Shown one piece after another: positions 48,305 to 57,221 of a DNA stretch of 64,000 nucleotides. Every line of letters begins with the position of its first letter. Positions within the stretch are counted from its first letter, which is position 1. Under the pieces are notes generated by a model, which worked only from the letters and a program-made list of their open reading frames with translations, was not told where the DNA came from and made no database searches. The position numbers and the translations under genes are program-made. Location of the stretch: contig VTTJ01000005.1 in assembly GCA_008364785.1 (NCBI GenBank), forward strand, positions 62,001-126,000, read 5' to 3'. This DNA is from Bacillus sp. BGMRC 2118. GTDB taxonomy: Bacteria; Bacillota; Bacilli; Bacillales; SA4.

Positions 48305-49093
48305 CTACATGAATTGTAGGAAGTGAAAGATAGGTAATACAAATAATAAGCTATCAAACCGGTCTAATATTCCACCATGACCAGGAAGAATTGTCCCTGA
48401 ATCTTTAACAGCGTAATGTCTCTTCAGAGCAGATTCCACTAAATCACCTAATTGTCCAAATACAGATAAAAGTATCGTAATAATAACTACCTTTATAAAG
48501 GAATCATCGATTGGAAAAATGAACTGAAATATGCACGCTACAATAACCGCACACACGACTCCACCTAAGGAACCCTCTACTGTTTTATTCGGACTAATTT
48601 CTGGCCATAGTTTTCTCTTACCCCATGCTTTTCCGATGAAGTAAGCACCAGAATCGGTAGCCCAAATTAGAAACATCGCAAAGAACAAGTAATGAATGCC
48701 TTGTTCCCTAATTTCAATGAAATAATAGAAGCCTATGCCAATATATATAGTTGCCAATATGACAAACGCAGCATGGTCAAATGTAAACTTATTCTTTGTA
48801 ATAACAGTGTAGGAGAGTAAAAATAATACTGCCAATAAAGCAATTTCTGCTTTAGTAATATGTAGATCTCCCAAAATATCTAAAGTTCTGTCTGGATAGA
48901 GTAAAACCCATATTAAAAAGATACTCAAAATACCTGGAAAGGTAAGTAATGAAATGTGCTTCATTTTAAGTAATTCATATATTGCGATCGTTGCTAACAA
49001 ATAAATAAATAATGTAAACGGGATACCTCCCCAGATTACAAAGGGTAAAAATAGAGCAGCCGCAACAACAGCTGTTAAAATACGTTGCATCAT
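48305..49093 (-). CDS. cdsA: Phosphatidate cytidylyltransferase
   Basis: Makes CDP-diacylglycerol, the precursor of all phospholipids. About eight hydrophobic segments in 262 residues; signature GDLVESALKRHYAVKDSGT and LPGHGGILDRFDSLLF near the C-terminus, with SPNKTVEGSLGG before. Starts at 49093 (ATG ATG); 18 bases downstream of uppS. Confidence 0.95.
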   Translation of the reverse strand: MMQRILTAVVAAALFLPFVIWGGIPFTLFIYLLATIAIYELLKMKHISLLTFPGILSIFLIWVLLYPDRTLDILGDLHITKAEIALLAVLFLLSYTVITKNKFTFDHAAFVILATIYIGIGFYYFIEIREQGIHYLFFAMFLIWATDSGAYFIGKAWGKRKLWPEISPNKTVEGSLGGVVCAVIVACIFQFIFPIDDSFIKVVIITILLSVFGQLGDLVESALKRHYAVKDSGTILPGHGGILDRFDSLLFVLPIFHFLQFM

Positions 49094-49111
49094 TAGTTAA
49101 TCATCATCCTT

Positions 49112-49882
49112 TTATATTCCGCCATACCTTCGTCCACGCATTTGAAACTCACCAATTGCACGTATTAGCTCATCTTCTGAGAAATCCGGCCAAAGTACAT
49201 CTGTAAACCAGAATTCGGTATAAGCAAGTTGCCAAAGCATAAAATTACTTAGTCTGTGCTCACCACTAGTACGGATTAACAAGTCCGGATCTTGTAATGA
49301 ACTCGTCATTAAATATTCAGACAATAGCTCTTCTGAAACTTCCTCTTCCTCAACTTTACCAGCGTGCATATCTTTTATAATCGATTTAACAGCTTGAGTA
49401 ATTTCGTCTCGGGACCCATAGTTTAAGGCGAAATTCAAAATTAAACCTGTATTCGTCTTCGTCTTCTCCATTGCCTTTTCAACAGCGGTTCTTGTATGAT
49501 TTGGTATTTCATCTGGATTCCCCATCATTTGAACTCTTACATTTTGCTCAATAAGTTCTGGCAAAAATGTTCCAAGAAACTCTTCTGGTAGTTTCATTAA
49601 ATATTCTACCTCTTGCTTCGGCCTTTTCCAATTTTCAGTGGAGAATGCATAAAGAGTTAAGACTTCAACACCTAGCTCACTTGCCAGCCTGGTTATTTTC
49701 TTTACAACTTTCATCCCTTCATGGTGACCTGCAACACGAGGTAAGGCTCTTTTACTGGCCCAACGACCGTTTCCATCCATTATAATGGCAATGTGTTTAG
49801 GAATAGGCTTTGACTGTATTGTTTCTTTTGTAAAAGATTCATTATTCTCTTTTTTATTCCAACGTCTTAGTTTATCAAGCAT
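49112..49882 (-). CDS. uppS: Isoprenyl (undecaprenyl diphosphate) synthase
   Basis: Cis-prenyl transferase making the undecaprenyl carrier of cell-wall synthesis; 256 residues. Motif HIAIIMDGNGRWASKRALPR at the N-terminus with the catalytic aspartate, then GHHEGMKVVKKITR, C-terminal DLLIRTSGEHRLSNFMLWQL. Starts at ATG. Upstream stands the frr terminator; a good promoter pair is not clear in 49883-50030. Confidence 0.96.
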   Translation of the reverse strand: MLDKLRRWNKKENNESFTKETIQSKPIPKHIAIIMDGNGRWASKRALPRVAGHHEGMKVVKKITRLASELGVEVLTLYAFSTENWKRPKQEVEYLMKLPEEFLGTFLPELIEQNVRVQMMGNPDEIPNHTRTAVEKAMEKTKTNTGLILNFALNYGSRDEITQAVKSIIKDMHAGKVEEEEVSEELLSEYLMTSSLQDPDLLIRTSGEHRLSNFMLWQLAYTEFWFTDVLWPDFSEDELIRAIGEFQMRGRRYGGI

Positions 49883-50030
49883 TTTTCTTATCCCCCATCA
49901 TTACCATTATAATCAAAGCGTATCCACAGTTCAAAGAAACTATTGAATTATTTTCATTATATGGGTTGAATGAACCAGTATGTATATTGTATTACAAAAA
50001 TAATTGGAAAGTTATGTACCTCATAATAAG

Positions 50031-50055
50031 TAAAAAACCCCCTAAAATAGAGGGT
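50031..50055 (-). terminator. Terminator after frr
   Basis: On the minus strand ACCCTC-TATTTTA-GGGGGT followed by TTTTT (one T-G wobble). It lies about 85 bases after the frr stop. Confidence 0.75.
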
Positions 50056-50140
50056 CTATTTATCAATATAAATAATTTACCAGTACACACTTATGTGATT
50101 TTCTACTTACAAAGTATGAAGGATATTTTACTTCTAGAAA

Positions 50141-50698
50141 TTAAACAGCCATAATTTCCTTTTCTTTTTCCTTTGTAACGGAATCAACTTTAGCAATATG
50201 AAGGTCTGTTTCTTTCTGAATATCATCAGTAAAACTACGTAGTTCATCCTCTGTAATTTCACCATTCTTTTCAAGCTTTTTCAGATCATCATTCGCATCA
50301 CGACGAATATTACGTACAGCCACCTTTGCTTCTTCACCATACTTCTTAACAAGCTTTGTTAATTCAACACGGCGCTCTTCTGTCAAAGCTGGTATGACGA
50401 TTCGAATAACAGATCCATCGTTAGTTGGAGTTATTCCTAAGTCTGATTTCAAAATAGCCTTTTCAATTTCACCAAGAGAAGTTTTATCATAAGGCGTAAT
50501 AACGAGCATACGAGCCTCAGGAACATTCACTGATGCTAATTGATTAACAGGTGTTTGAGCACCATAGTAGTCTACCGTAATCTTGTCTAATAATGATGCA
50601 CTTGCGCGTCCTGCGCGAATTGTCGATAGTTCACGTTGATAAGCTTGAATTGCCTTATCCATCTTTTCTTTTGCCAATGTAATAACAGATTGACCCAT
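50141..50698 (-). CDS. frr: Ribosome recycling factor
   Basis: Protein of 185 residues releasing ribosomes after termination with [23 protein letters not shown], then [20 protein letters not shown] and C-terminal [20 protein letters not shown]. Directly after pyrH (one base), so one transcript. Confidence 0.97.
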   Translation of the reverse strand: MGQSVITLAKEKMDKAIQAYQRELSTIRAGRASASLLDKITVDYYGAQTPVNQLASVNVPEARMLVITPYDKTSLGEIEKAILKSDLGITPTNDGSVIRIVIPALTEERRVELTKLVKKYGEEAKVAVRNIRRDANDDLKKLEKNGEITEDELRSFTDDIQKETDLHIAKVDSVTKEKEKEIMAV

Positions 50699-50699
50699 T

Positions 50700-51422
50700 T
50701 TATTTCCCCCTCACAACTGTTCCAATATTTTCTCCTTGAACTACACGCTTGATATTGCCTTCCTCCATTATAGAAAATACGATTAAAGGAATATCATTAT
50801 CCATACATAATGAAGATGCAGTAGAATCCATAACAGCTAATCCTTCTTTTAATACATCTAAGTAAGAAAGAGTTTCATACTTTACTGCATTTTTATCAAT
50901 TGCTGGATCAGCAGTATATACTCCATCCACATTGTTTTTTGCCATTAAGATGACTTCTGCTTCGATTTCTGCTGCACGTAATGCTGCTGTTGTATCTGTA
51001 GAGAAATAAGGATTTCCCGTACCAGCTGCAAAAATGACAACTCGCTTCTTCTCTAAATGTCTAATTGCTTTTCTTCTTATGTAAGGTTCTGCGACTTGTC
51101 TCATTTCAATAGAGGATTGTACACGAGTTTGTATTCCCAAGTTCTCGAGGCTATCTTGAAGGGCTAATGAGTTCATTACCGTCGCAAGCATACCCATATA
51201 GTCTGCATTTGCACGATCCATTCCCATCTCACTTCCAGCTTTACCTCTCCAAATATTCCCTGCACCAACAACAACTGCAACTTCCACATTCATTTCCGCA
51301 ATCTCTTTAATCTGCTTGGCAATGGACTGAATGATGGCAGGATTTATACCGAAGCCTTGATCACCTGCGAGTGCTTCACCACTTAATTTTAATACAACAC
51401 GTTTATATTTTGCAGTACTCAT
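50700..51422 (-). CDS. pyrH: UMP kinase
   Basis: Amino acid kinase-fold enzyme of 240 residues phosphorylating UMP. Motifs: [38 protein letters not shown] and [15 protein letters not shown]. Start ATG with AGGAGG. Downstream of the tsf terminator, followed by frr. Confidence 0.97.
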   Translation of the reverse strand: MSTAKYKRVVLKLSGEALAGDQGFGINPAIIQSIAKQIKEIAEMNVEVAVVVGAGNIWRGKAGSEMGMDRANADYMGMLATVMNSLALQDSLENLGIQTRVQSSIEMRQVAEPYIRRKAIRHLEKKRVVIFAAGTGNPYFSTDTTAALRAAEIEAEVILMAKNNVDGVYTADPAIDKNAVKYETLSYLDVLKEGLAVMDSTASSLCMDNDIPLIVFSIMEEGNIKRVVQGENIGTVVRGK

Positions 51423-51471
51423 CTTTACCTCCTATGAACCAATTTAAGTATTAGCAAGATTAGCTAGTTTT

Positions 51472-51499
51472 CAAAAAAAGGGGAACACATTGTGTCCCC
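51472..51499 (-). terminator. Terminator after tsf
   Basis: GGGGACACAATGTGTTCCCC stem (51480-51499) with TTTTTTTGA on the minus strand. A second imperfect stem, GGAAAGG (51552-51558) with CCTTTCC (51578-51584), lies nearer tsf. Confidence 0.85.
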
Positions 51500-51622
51500 T
51501 ATCTTCCTAAAATGATGATTCCTACTATTACGTAAGGAACAGAAATAGATAGGAAAGGATAACCAATACTATTGTACCCTTTCCACCCTATACTGCAATC
51601 ATTATTTAGGACTTTTTATGAT

Positions 51623-52504
51623 TTACTTGTTCACTTGGTTCATAACTTCTTCAGCAAAGTTATCTTGACGCTTCTCGATTCCTTCTCCAACTTCATAACG
51701 TACGAAGTTTACAACAGTAGCACCTTTGCTCTCAACAAATTTGCGTACCTTTTGATCTGGATCTTTTACGAAGCTTTGATCTAATAAACAAACATCTTCG
51801 AAGAACTTGCCCATACGACCTTCTACCATCTTTTGAACGATGTTTTCAGGCTTACCTTCATTTAGAGCTTGCTGAGTTAATACTTCACGCTCACGAGCGA
51901 TTTCTTCTTCAGTTACAGCATCACGGTCAATATACTTAGGGTTTACTGCTGCGATATGCATAGCAACATCTTTCGCAACTGTTTCATCAGTAGTACCTTC
52001 AAGAGTTACTAGTACACCAATTTTCCCACCCATGTGTAGGTATCCACCGAATGCACCATTATCCGCTTTACTAGAAATCGTGAAACGACGTAATGTAATC
52101 TTTTCACCAATCTTAGCGATAGCAGAACTAATATAATCTGCAACTGTAGCACCATTATCCATTGTTTGAGTTAATGCTTCTTCAGTTGAAGCTGGTTTGT
52201 TCTTTAGAAGGTGTGCAGCTAATTCTTTAACTAACTGTTGGAAGCCTTCGTTTTTAGCAACGAAATCTGTCTCAGAGTTAACTTCTAAAATTACCGCTTC
52301 ATTTCCTTGAACTTCAATATATGAAATTCCTTCAGCCGCAATACGATCTGATTTCTTAGCAGCACTTGCCATTCCTTTTTCACGTAGGAAGTCAATTGCT
52401 TTCTCCATGTCACCATTTGTTTCTGTTAAAGCTTTTTTACAATCTAACATACCTGCGCCAGTTTTTTCACGTAATTCTTTAACCATTTGAGCTGTTACAG
52501 CCAT
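51623..52504 (-). CDS. tsf: Elongation factor Ts
   Basis: Nucleotide exchange factor for EF-Tu, 293 residues: [20 protein letters not shown], then [15 protein letters not shown] and [16 protein letters not shown]-type region. Two dimerisation subdomains follow (about 100-280). ATG behind GGAGGAATTTTC. After rpsB with a terminator in between. Confidence 0.97.
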   Translation of the reverse strand: MAVTAQMVKELREKTGAGMLDCKKALTETNGDMEKAIDFLREKGMASAAKKSDRIAAEGISYIEVQGNEAVILEVNSETDFVAKNEGFQQLVKELAAHLLKNKPASTEEALTQTMDNGATVADYISSAIAKIGEKITLRRFTISSKADNGAFGGYLHMGGKIGVLVTLEGTTDETVAKDVAMHIAAVNPKYIDRDAVTEEEIAREREVLTQQALNEGKPENIVQKMVEGRMGKFFEDVCLLDQSFVKDPDQKVRKFVESKGATVVNFVRYEVGEGIEKRQDNFAEEVMNQVNK

Positions 52505-52596
52505 TGAAAATTCCTCCTTGACTTTATCATTTATGTATTTTTTGATATTGATATATAATATATCCGAAAAAAATAAGAATGAACCGTATTTATCCC

Positions 52597-52637
52597 TTAA
52601 AAAAGGTGATAAAAAGGCTTATGTCCCTCTTATCACC
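52597..52637 (-). terminator. Terminator after rpsB
   Basis: GGTGATAAGAGG pairs with CCTTTTTATCACC (52605-52637, one mismatch) followed by TTTTTT on the minus strand. Partial readthrough would feed tsf. Confidence 0.8.
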
Positions 52638-52649
52638 TATACGTATTAC

Positions 52650-53354
52650 TTAAGCAGTTGGTGCAGTTTCTTCACCTTGTTTTGATTCAAGGATTGCATC
52701 TGCAATTTTAGCAGTAAGAAGTTTTACAGCACGAATAGCATCATCATTTGCAGGGATTACATAATCAATTTCATCCGGATCACAGTTTGTATCAACGATA
52801 CCAACGATTGGGATGTTTAATTTATGTGCTTCAGCAACTGCAATACGCTCTTTACGAGGATCAATGATGAATAAAGCATCAGGAAGTTGCTTCATATCTT
52901 TAATTCCGCCTAAGAACTTTTCAAGACGTTCTAATTCCTTTTTAAGGTTAATAACCTCTTTCTTAGGAAGTACTTCAAATGTACCATCTTCTTGCATCTT
53001 TTCGATATCACGAAGGCGCTTAATACGCTTTTGAATTGTTTCGAAGTTAGTTAATGTTCCACCTAACCAACGTTGGTTAACAAAGTACATACCTGAACGC
53101 TCAGCTTCTTCCTTAACTGAATCTTGAGCTTGCTTCTTAGTACCAACAAATAGCATAGTACCACCATTAGCTCCTAATTCTTTAACGAAGTTGTAAGCTT
53201 CTTCAACTTTTTTCACAGTTTTTTGTAGATCAATGATATAAATCCCGTTACGTTCTGTGAAAATGTACTTCTTCATTTTTGGGTTCCAACGGCGAGTTTG
53301 ATGACCGAAGTGAACACCAGCTTCAAGTAATTGTTTCATTGAAATTACTGACAT
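52650..53354 (-). CDS. rpsB: 30S ribosomal protein S2
   Basis: Small-subunit protein of 234 residues: [40 protein letters not shown] and [23 protein letters not shown] start, AGGAGG upstream. The promoter at 53468-53496 is near consensus and lies about 115 bases upstream, leaving a leader that could bind S2. Confidence 0.97.
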   Translation of the reverse strand: MSVISMKQLLEAGVHFGHQTRRWNPKMKKYIFTERNGIYIIDLQKTVKKVEEAYNFVKELGANGGTMLFVGTKKQAQDSVKEEAERSGMYFVNQRWLGGTLTNFETIQKRIKRLRDIEKMQEDGTFEVLPKKEVINLKKELERLEKFLGGIKDMKQLPDALFIIDPRKERIAVAEAHKLNIPIVGIVDTNCDPDEIDYVIPANDDAIRAVKLLTAKIADAILESKQGEETAPTA

Positions 53355-53467
53355 GTGTTTTTCCTCCTAATGGTTTGTTTTCCTCCGCTTCTATCATTTT
53401 TGAATACAACTGTAATAACAGCACCCGTAATCAAATCTAAAAGCGTGTGTAATTAACACCGAAAATT

Positions 53468-53496
53468 AATATAACATAAGAACAACATTCAATCAA
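53468..53496 (-). promoter_or_regulatory. rpsB promoter
   Basis: TTGATT (53491-53496), 17 bases, TATATT (53468-53473) with an extended TG. Just downstream of the swrB stop codon, with an rpsB leader of about 107 bases after it. Confidence 0.65.
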
Positions 53497-53511
53497 GCTT
53501 GTTTTATATAA

Positions 53512-54114
53512 TTACGTATTAAATTTCAGAAATAACTCGATTTCTGTCTTTCCTTTATTTAACCTTTTTGCAATTTCTTCTACCGTTAGACCTTCCTTTG
53601 ACAGGATTTGAACTTGGACATTTAATGGTAGACTTTCAAAAGGTGGCTTCTTCGGTACTTCCTTTACTATTTCTGTCTTACCTTCCGTTTTTCTTTCTAT
53701 ATTATCTATGTTCTCTTCTTTTTGTTTGGAATCCTTCGCACCAGAAGCCTCTTCCCTTTTGAAGGTAGGTAATAACTCCATTAAATCTTCATTAGAAATT
53801 TCATTCTCTACCGTGTCAATCTTCGCTGGCTTTGCATTTAGTACTGGTGTTTCCTTTTTCTTTATTTCATTTTGTTGCTTTTTAGCACCTTTTTTAGGTT
53901 TGTCATTATTCACTTTTATTTCTTCAATGAACTTCTCATTTTCTTCTTTCATTTCTAGAATATATGATGATAGTATATCCTCCATGTCCTTCATGATTGA
54001 GGCTTGCTTTCTTTCTATATCTCTCATTTTTTCTATTCTAAAGTATAATAAGACAATACTTAAAAATGATACGACATGAAGAATGAAACTAACAACAAGT
54101 AGAAATGTACTCAT
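53512..54114 (-). CDS. swrB: SwrB (YlxL), swarming/flagellar biosynthesis protein
   Basis: Membrane-anchored protein of 200 residues. One N-terminal transmembrane segment (LLVVSFILHVVSFLSIVLLY), a long charged coiled-coil/low-complexity region and a C-terminal helix-turn-helix-like end (LSKEGLTVEEIAKRLNKGKT) of the DUF6115 type. In B. subtilis SwrB supports flagellar type III export assembly and sigma-D activity. Final gene of the fla/che operon, directly downstream of the unnamed 95-residue gene. Confidence 0.85.
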   Translation of the reverse strand: MSTFLLVVSFILHVVSFLSIVLLYFRIEKMRDIERKQASIMKDMEDILSSYILEMKEENEKFIEEIKVNNDKPKKGAKKQQNEIKKKETPVLNAKPAKIDTVENEISNEDLMELLPTFKREEASGAKDSKQKEENIDNIERKTEGKTEIVKEVPKKPPFESLPLNVQVQILSKEGLTVEEIAKRLNKGKTEIELFLKFNT

Positions 54115-54123
54115 ATTGACTCC

Positions 54124-54411
54124 TTATAAACTAATATCAATAGATTTCCCTTTAAAAGGGTGGTTCTCTTTTTTCTTCTTTTTTTGATATTGTTTTTCTG
54201 CTGGATTATGTTCTGAACGTAAATGGAGAGCCGCCCCGTCTTTTTGATTGGCAGTTCCTACTTGACGGCGCTTTCGATCTTCCTGTTTTCTTACTTCATC
54301 AGTGATATGCTCTTGCATATGCTGACCTCTATTTTGCATTTGTTCAACGATTTTACTAACGTCCTGTGTTTTTGGTAATGCAACTTGCAATTCCGCTAAC
54401 CGAATCCCCAT
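54124..54411 (-). CDS. Unnamed basic protein between sigD and swrB
   Basis: I do not recognise it. Ninety-five residues, ATG with AAAGGATG upstream, no signal peptide or transmembrane segment. The N-terminal half (GIRLAELQVALPKTQDVSKI) is likely helical; the C-terminal half is strongly basic, with a QKKKKK run. Nine bases separate its stop from the swrB start and 31 its start from the sigD stop, so it is likely expressed in the operon. B. subtilis has no gene in this slot. Confidence 0.75.
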   Translation of the reverse strand: MGIRLAELQVALPKTQDVSKIVEQMQNRGQHMQEHITDEVRKQEDRKRRQVGTANQKDGAALHLRSEHNPAEKQYQKKKKKENHPFKGKSIDISL

Positions 54412-54442
54412 AAAAGCACATCCTTTGCCTTTACTGACTGTA

Positions 54443-55210
54443 TTATTCGTAAATTGTGTCTAGAATCTTCTTCATTTTGAAAAGCGCTTTTGAGTGAATT
54501 TGAGAAATACGTGATGTAGATAGCCCCATTACTTGTCCAATCTCTGTTAATGTTAATTCTTCCTTATAAAACAAGCTGACTACTAGCTGTTCTTTATCAT
54601 TTAACTGCTCAATTACAGATGTGAGCTTATCAACAAGTTCATCTTTCAGCATCTTTTCTTCTGGGGTGAGTGTCTTTTCATCTTTTATCGTAAATTTAGG
54701 TGAGTCTGTTGCATCATCATCCTTTAAACCGTCATCAAGAGATAATACATTTGCAAAGAATCCTTCTGTAACTGTTTGTTGTACTTCATCCTCTGTCATA
54801 CCTAGCTCTCTTGCAACTTCTCCAGGAGTTACCGTTCTCATATGCTGTTGTTCCAGCTTTTCAATAACTGAATCAATTTTCTTAGATTTTTCTCTTGAAC
54901 TTCTCGGTAGCCAATCTTCCTTTCTAAGTCCATCTATTATGGCACCTCTTATTCTAAAGGAAGCATATGTATCAAACTTTAAATCTCGTTTAGGGTCAAA
55001 TTTCTCTAATGCATCATAAAGCCCAAGCATCCCTAAGCTCATTAGATCATCTCGATTCACACTTTTCGGCAATCCGACAGCGATCCGTTGCACATGAAAA
55101 TTTACTAACGGCATGTACAATCTAATTAAGGAATCACCTGCATGTGTGTCTCGAGATTCAGTCCATTTTTGCCAATGTATTTGATCCTCATTTGAGGAAA
55201 CCTGTGTCAT
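54443..55210 (-). CDS. sigD: RNA polymerase sigma factor SigD (flagellar/motility)
   Basis: FliA-type sigma of 255 residues. Region 2 LMSLGMLGLYDALEKFDPKR, DLKFDTYASFRIRGAIIDGL and DWLPRSSREKSKKID; region 4 helix-turn-helix LTEIGQVMGLSTSRISQIHS. Drives flagellin, autolysin and chemotaxis receptor genes. Near the end of the fla/che operon where its level depends on long-operon transcription. ATG start, AGGAGAAGG upstream. Confidence 0.97.
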   Translation of the reverse strand: MTQVSSNEDQIHWQKWTESRDTHAGDSLIRLYMPLVNFHVQRIAVGLPKSVNRDDLMSLGMLGLYDALEKFDPKRDLKFDTYASFRIRGAIIDGLRKEDWLPRSSREKSKKIDSVIEKLEQQHMRTVTPGEVARELGMTEDEVQQTVTEGFFANVLSLDDGLKDDDATDSPKFTIKDEKTLTPEEKMLKDELVDKLTSVIEQLNDKEQLVVSLFYKEELTLTEIGQVMGLSTSRISQIHSKALFKMKKILDTIYE

Positions 55211-55268
55211 AACACCTTCTCCTTTGCCGGACTTGTTTCAAAGAACAATCCAAACTTTGTTTCTTACA

Positions 55269-55601
55269 TTAATCCTGCTCTTTTAACAAGTCTTTTATAT
55301 AATGAGAAACAGCTTCTGCATCCTCATCAGTAAGTTTATCCATGGAATGACGCAATTGTTCAGCATCCATACTATCCGTTATCTTTGTTTGTTTGTTAAT
55401 AGATTTAGTATTACCCTTTGGGTCACTGATTATAAAATGTATCATCCATCTAAATACATAGGCAATTAGAAAGAAAGATACGCAGGCAATCAGCCCTCGT
55501 ATCAAGGATGTCAAAAAACCGTTATTTGCAAATGCAGAAAAGAAGACAACGATAAAGCCAATTATTGCGAAAGTTAAGTTCAGTACCCATGTGCCAAACA
55601 T
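55269..55601 (-). CDS. Unnamed membrane protein coupled to cheD
   Basis: I do not recognise this 110-residue protein. Two hydrophobic segments (about residues 4-25 and 31-54: LNLTFAIIGFIVVFFSAFA, GLIACVSFFLIAYVF) are followed by a charged cytoplasmic tail ending LTDEDAEAVSHYIKDLLKEQ. Its ATG shares one base with the cheD stop (TAATG), so it is translated with cheD. It sits between cheD and sigD, where B. subtilis has no gene. The long-frame strength and coupling argue it is real. Confidence 0.75.
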   Translation of the reverse strand: MFGTWVLNLTFAIIGFIVVFFSAFANNGFLTSLIRGLIACVSFFLIAYVFRWMIHFIISDPKGNTKSINKQTKITDSMDAEQLRHSMDKLTDEDAEAVSHYIKDLLKEQD

Positions 55602-56095
55602 TATAAAATAGACACTCCTTGGTTAACAGTGCGGATCGAAAGTTCACTAGTGAATGGATCGAATTCAATGGTTCGACCGCTATTTCCACCGGTATCCTCT
55701 CCTACTAACGAAATATTTAAGCGCTTCAATTCATCCTTCACAGCCTCTACATTTCTTGGACCTATTCTCATCAGGTCACTACCGGAAGTAAACTGGAACA
55801 TCTGTGCGCCACCGGCAATTTTTGCTTTTAATTGTGCTTTTTTGCCACCAGCATTCATAATCTGTTTCAAAAGTTCTTCTATCGCAGTGTTTGCGTATTT
55901 AGCTTTGTTCATATCCCCATTTTTTGCAAGTTGTGAGTCAGGAAGCATAATATGAGCCAGCCCGGCTACTTTACTCACTGAGTCATAAAGGACCACCCCT
56001 ACACAGGAACCTAAACCTGAAGTTCTAATAATGTGAGGAGGTTTGACTATATTCATATCTGCAATACCAACCTTCACTACTTCTTGATTACTCAT
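55601..56095 (-). CDS. cheD: Chemoreceptor glutamine deamidase CheD
   Basis: Deamidates receptor glutamines and, with CheC, tunes adaptation; 164 residues. Active-site cysteine in [13 protein letters not shown] and histidine in [15 protein letters not shown] frame begins at 56107; the ATG at 56093-56095 behind AGGTG is my choice, overlapping cheC by 8 bases. Bound by CheC in the family. Next gene is the unnamed membrane protein. Confidence 0.95.
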   Translation of the reverse strand: MSNQEVVKVGIADMNIVKPPHIIRTSGLGSCVGVVLYDSVSKVAGLAHIMLPDSQLAKNGDMNKAKYANTAIEELLKQIMNAGGKKAQLKAKIAGGAQMFQFTSGSDLMRIGPRNVEAVKDELKRLNISLVGEDTGGNSGRTIEFDPFTSELSIRTVNQGVSIL

Positions 56096-56729
56096 GATCA
56101 AATACACCTAATGCTTTAAAGATAATGGAGAAGGAATCAGGATCAGGTAAATAGAAGAAGTGACCTTTAACACTCTCGCTCATAGGCTGGTCTTCCTCGA
56201 TTAACGTTGTATCAATCACAATCGCGTAATCACTTACTGTAGACAGTTCAATAAGACCAAAACTAATAATTGCACCAATCATATCCACACTAATAGCTGG
56301 TACAGAAGGATATAGACTTAGTTTAGTAAAATCTGAAAAAGAAGATAAATAAGAACCAGTTAAAATATTTCCGAGCTCTTGAAGAGCGGATATTGCAAGC
56401 TCAGAGTATGGTGGATTTTCCATTGAAAAGGATGGATCATTTGTTAAGTATTGAATGAAACGAGTTGCCTGTTCAAGGGAGAGAATAAAAAACATACTAC
56501 CTGGAGCATCTCCCTCCACACGCAAGAATACACTAGCTACAACCGTTTCTGATCCTCCCAGCAGGTCCATTACTTCATTGAACGAAACCACTTGAACACT
56601 AGGAACCTTCATATCAACCTTTTTATCAAGCAGCTTCGAAAGTGCTGTAGCTGCATGTCCTGCACCGATATTACCTACTTCTTTTAATATATCTATATGT
56701 GTTGAGTTCATTTTTTCAATAAATGACAT
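56088..56729 (-). CDS. cheC: CheY-P phosphatase CheC
   Basis: Chemotaxis phosphatase of 213 residues with two E-x2-N active motifs: [20 protein letters not shown] near residue 14 and [20 protein letters not shown] near residue 115. Removes phosphate from CheY and binds CheD. ATG behind AGAAGGAT. Overlaps the CheD start, so coupling is direct. Confidence 0.95.
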   Translation of the reverse strand: MSFIEKMNSTHIDILKEVGNIGAGHAATALSKLLDKKVDMKVPSVQVVSFNEVMDLLGGSETVVASVFLRVEGDAPGSMFFILSLEQATRFIQYLTNDPSFSMENPPYSELAISALQELGNILTGSYLSSFSDFTKLSLYPSVPAISVDMIGAIISFGLIELSTVSDYAIVIDTTLIEEDQPMSESVKGHFFYLPDPDSFSIIFKALGVFDHE

Positions 56730-56742
56730 ATTCTTTATCCTT

Positions 56743-57204
56743 CTATCCGTTAATCTCAGTTAACTCTTTTACACTCAATACTTTCTCAAGCTTCAATAAA
56801 ATTAATAAACGTCGATCAAGTTTTGCAACACCGTTTAAATAATCTGCTTCAACTGTTCCTACTACTTCTGGAGCTGGTTCAATGCTTTCACTTTGCAAAT
56901 CAATGACATCATTTGCAGCATCTACGATTAAACCAACATCCATTGTTTCTAACGTTACGATAATGACCCTTGTACTGTCATTGTATGGCATTTCTTCTAA
57001 TCCGAATCTGATTCTTAAGTCAATAATTGGAGTGACCACACCACGTAGATTAATGACACCTTTTACATATTTCGCAGTCCCAGGAACTCTTGTAATGTGC
57101 AGCACCTTTTCGATTGATTGAACCTGTTGAACAGGTATTCCATATTCTTCATCAGCTAATTGGAATACAATAACCTTTAAGTTGTTTGTCACTTCTTCAG
57201 ACAT
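56743..57204 (-). CDS. cheW: Chemotaxis coupling protein CheW
   Basis: SH3-like adaptor of 153 residues linking receptors to CheA: VFQLADEEYGIPVQQVQSIE, ITRVPGTAKYVKGVINLRG and TPIIDLRIRFGLEE. Thirteen bases upstream of cheC, seventeen downstream of cheA. Confidence 0.95.
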   Translation of the reverse strand: MSEEVTNNLKVIVFQLADEEYGIPVQQVQSIEKVLHITRVPGTAKYVKGVINLRGVVTPIIDLRIRFGLEEMPYNDSTRVIIVTLETMDVGLIVDAANDVIDLQSESIEPAPEVVGTVEADYLNGVAKLDRRLLILLKLEKVLSVKELTEING

Positions 57205-57221
57205 GAGTTGTACCTCCTTTC

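Noticed and set aside
53355-53460. Named S2 leader motif upstream of rpsB
   Set aside because: A leader of the right length exists, but I could not fold it into the known motif by eye, so I leave it unclaimed.
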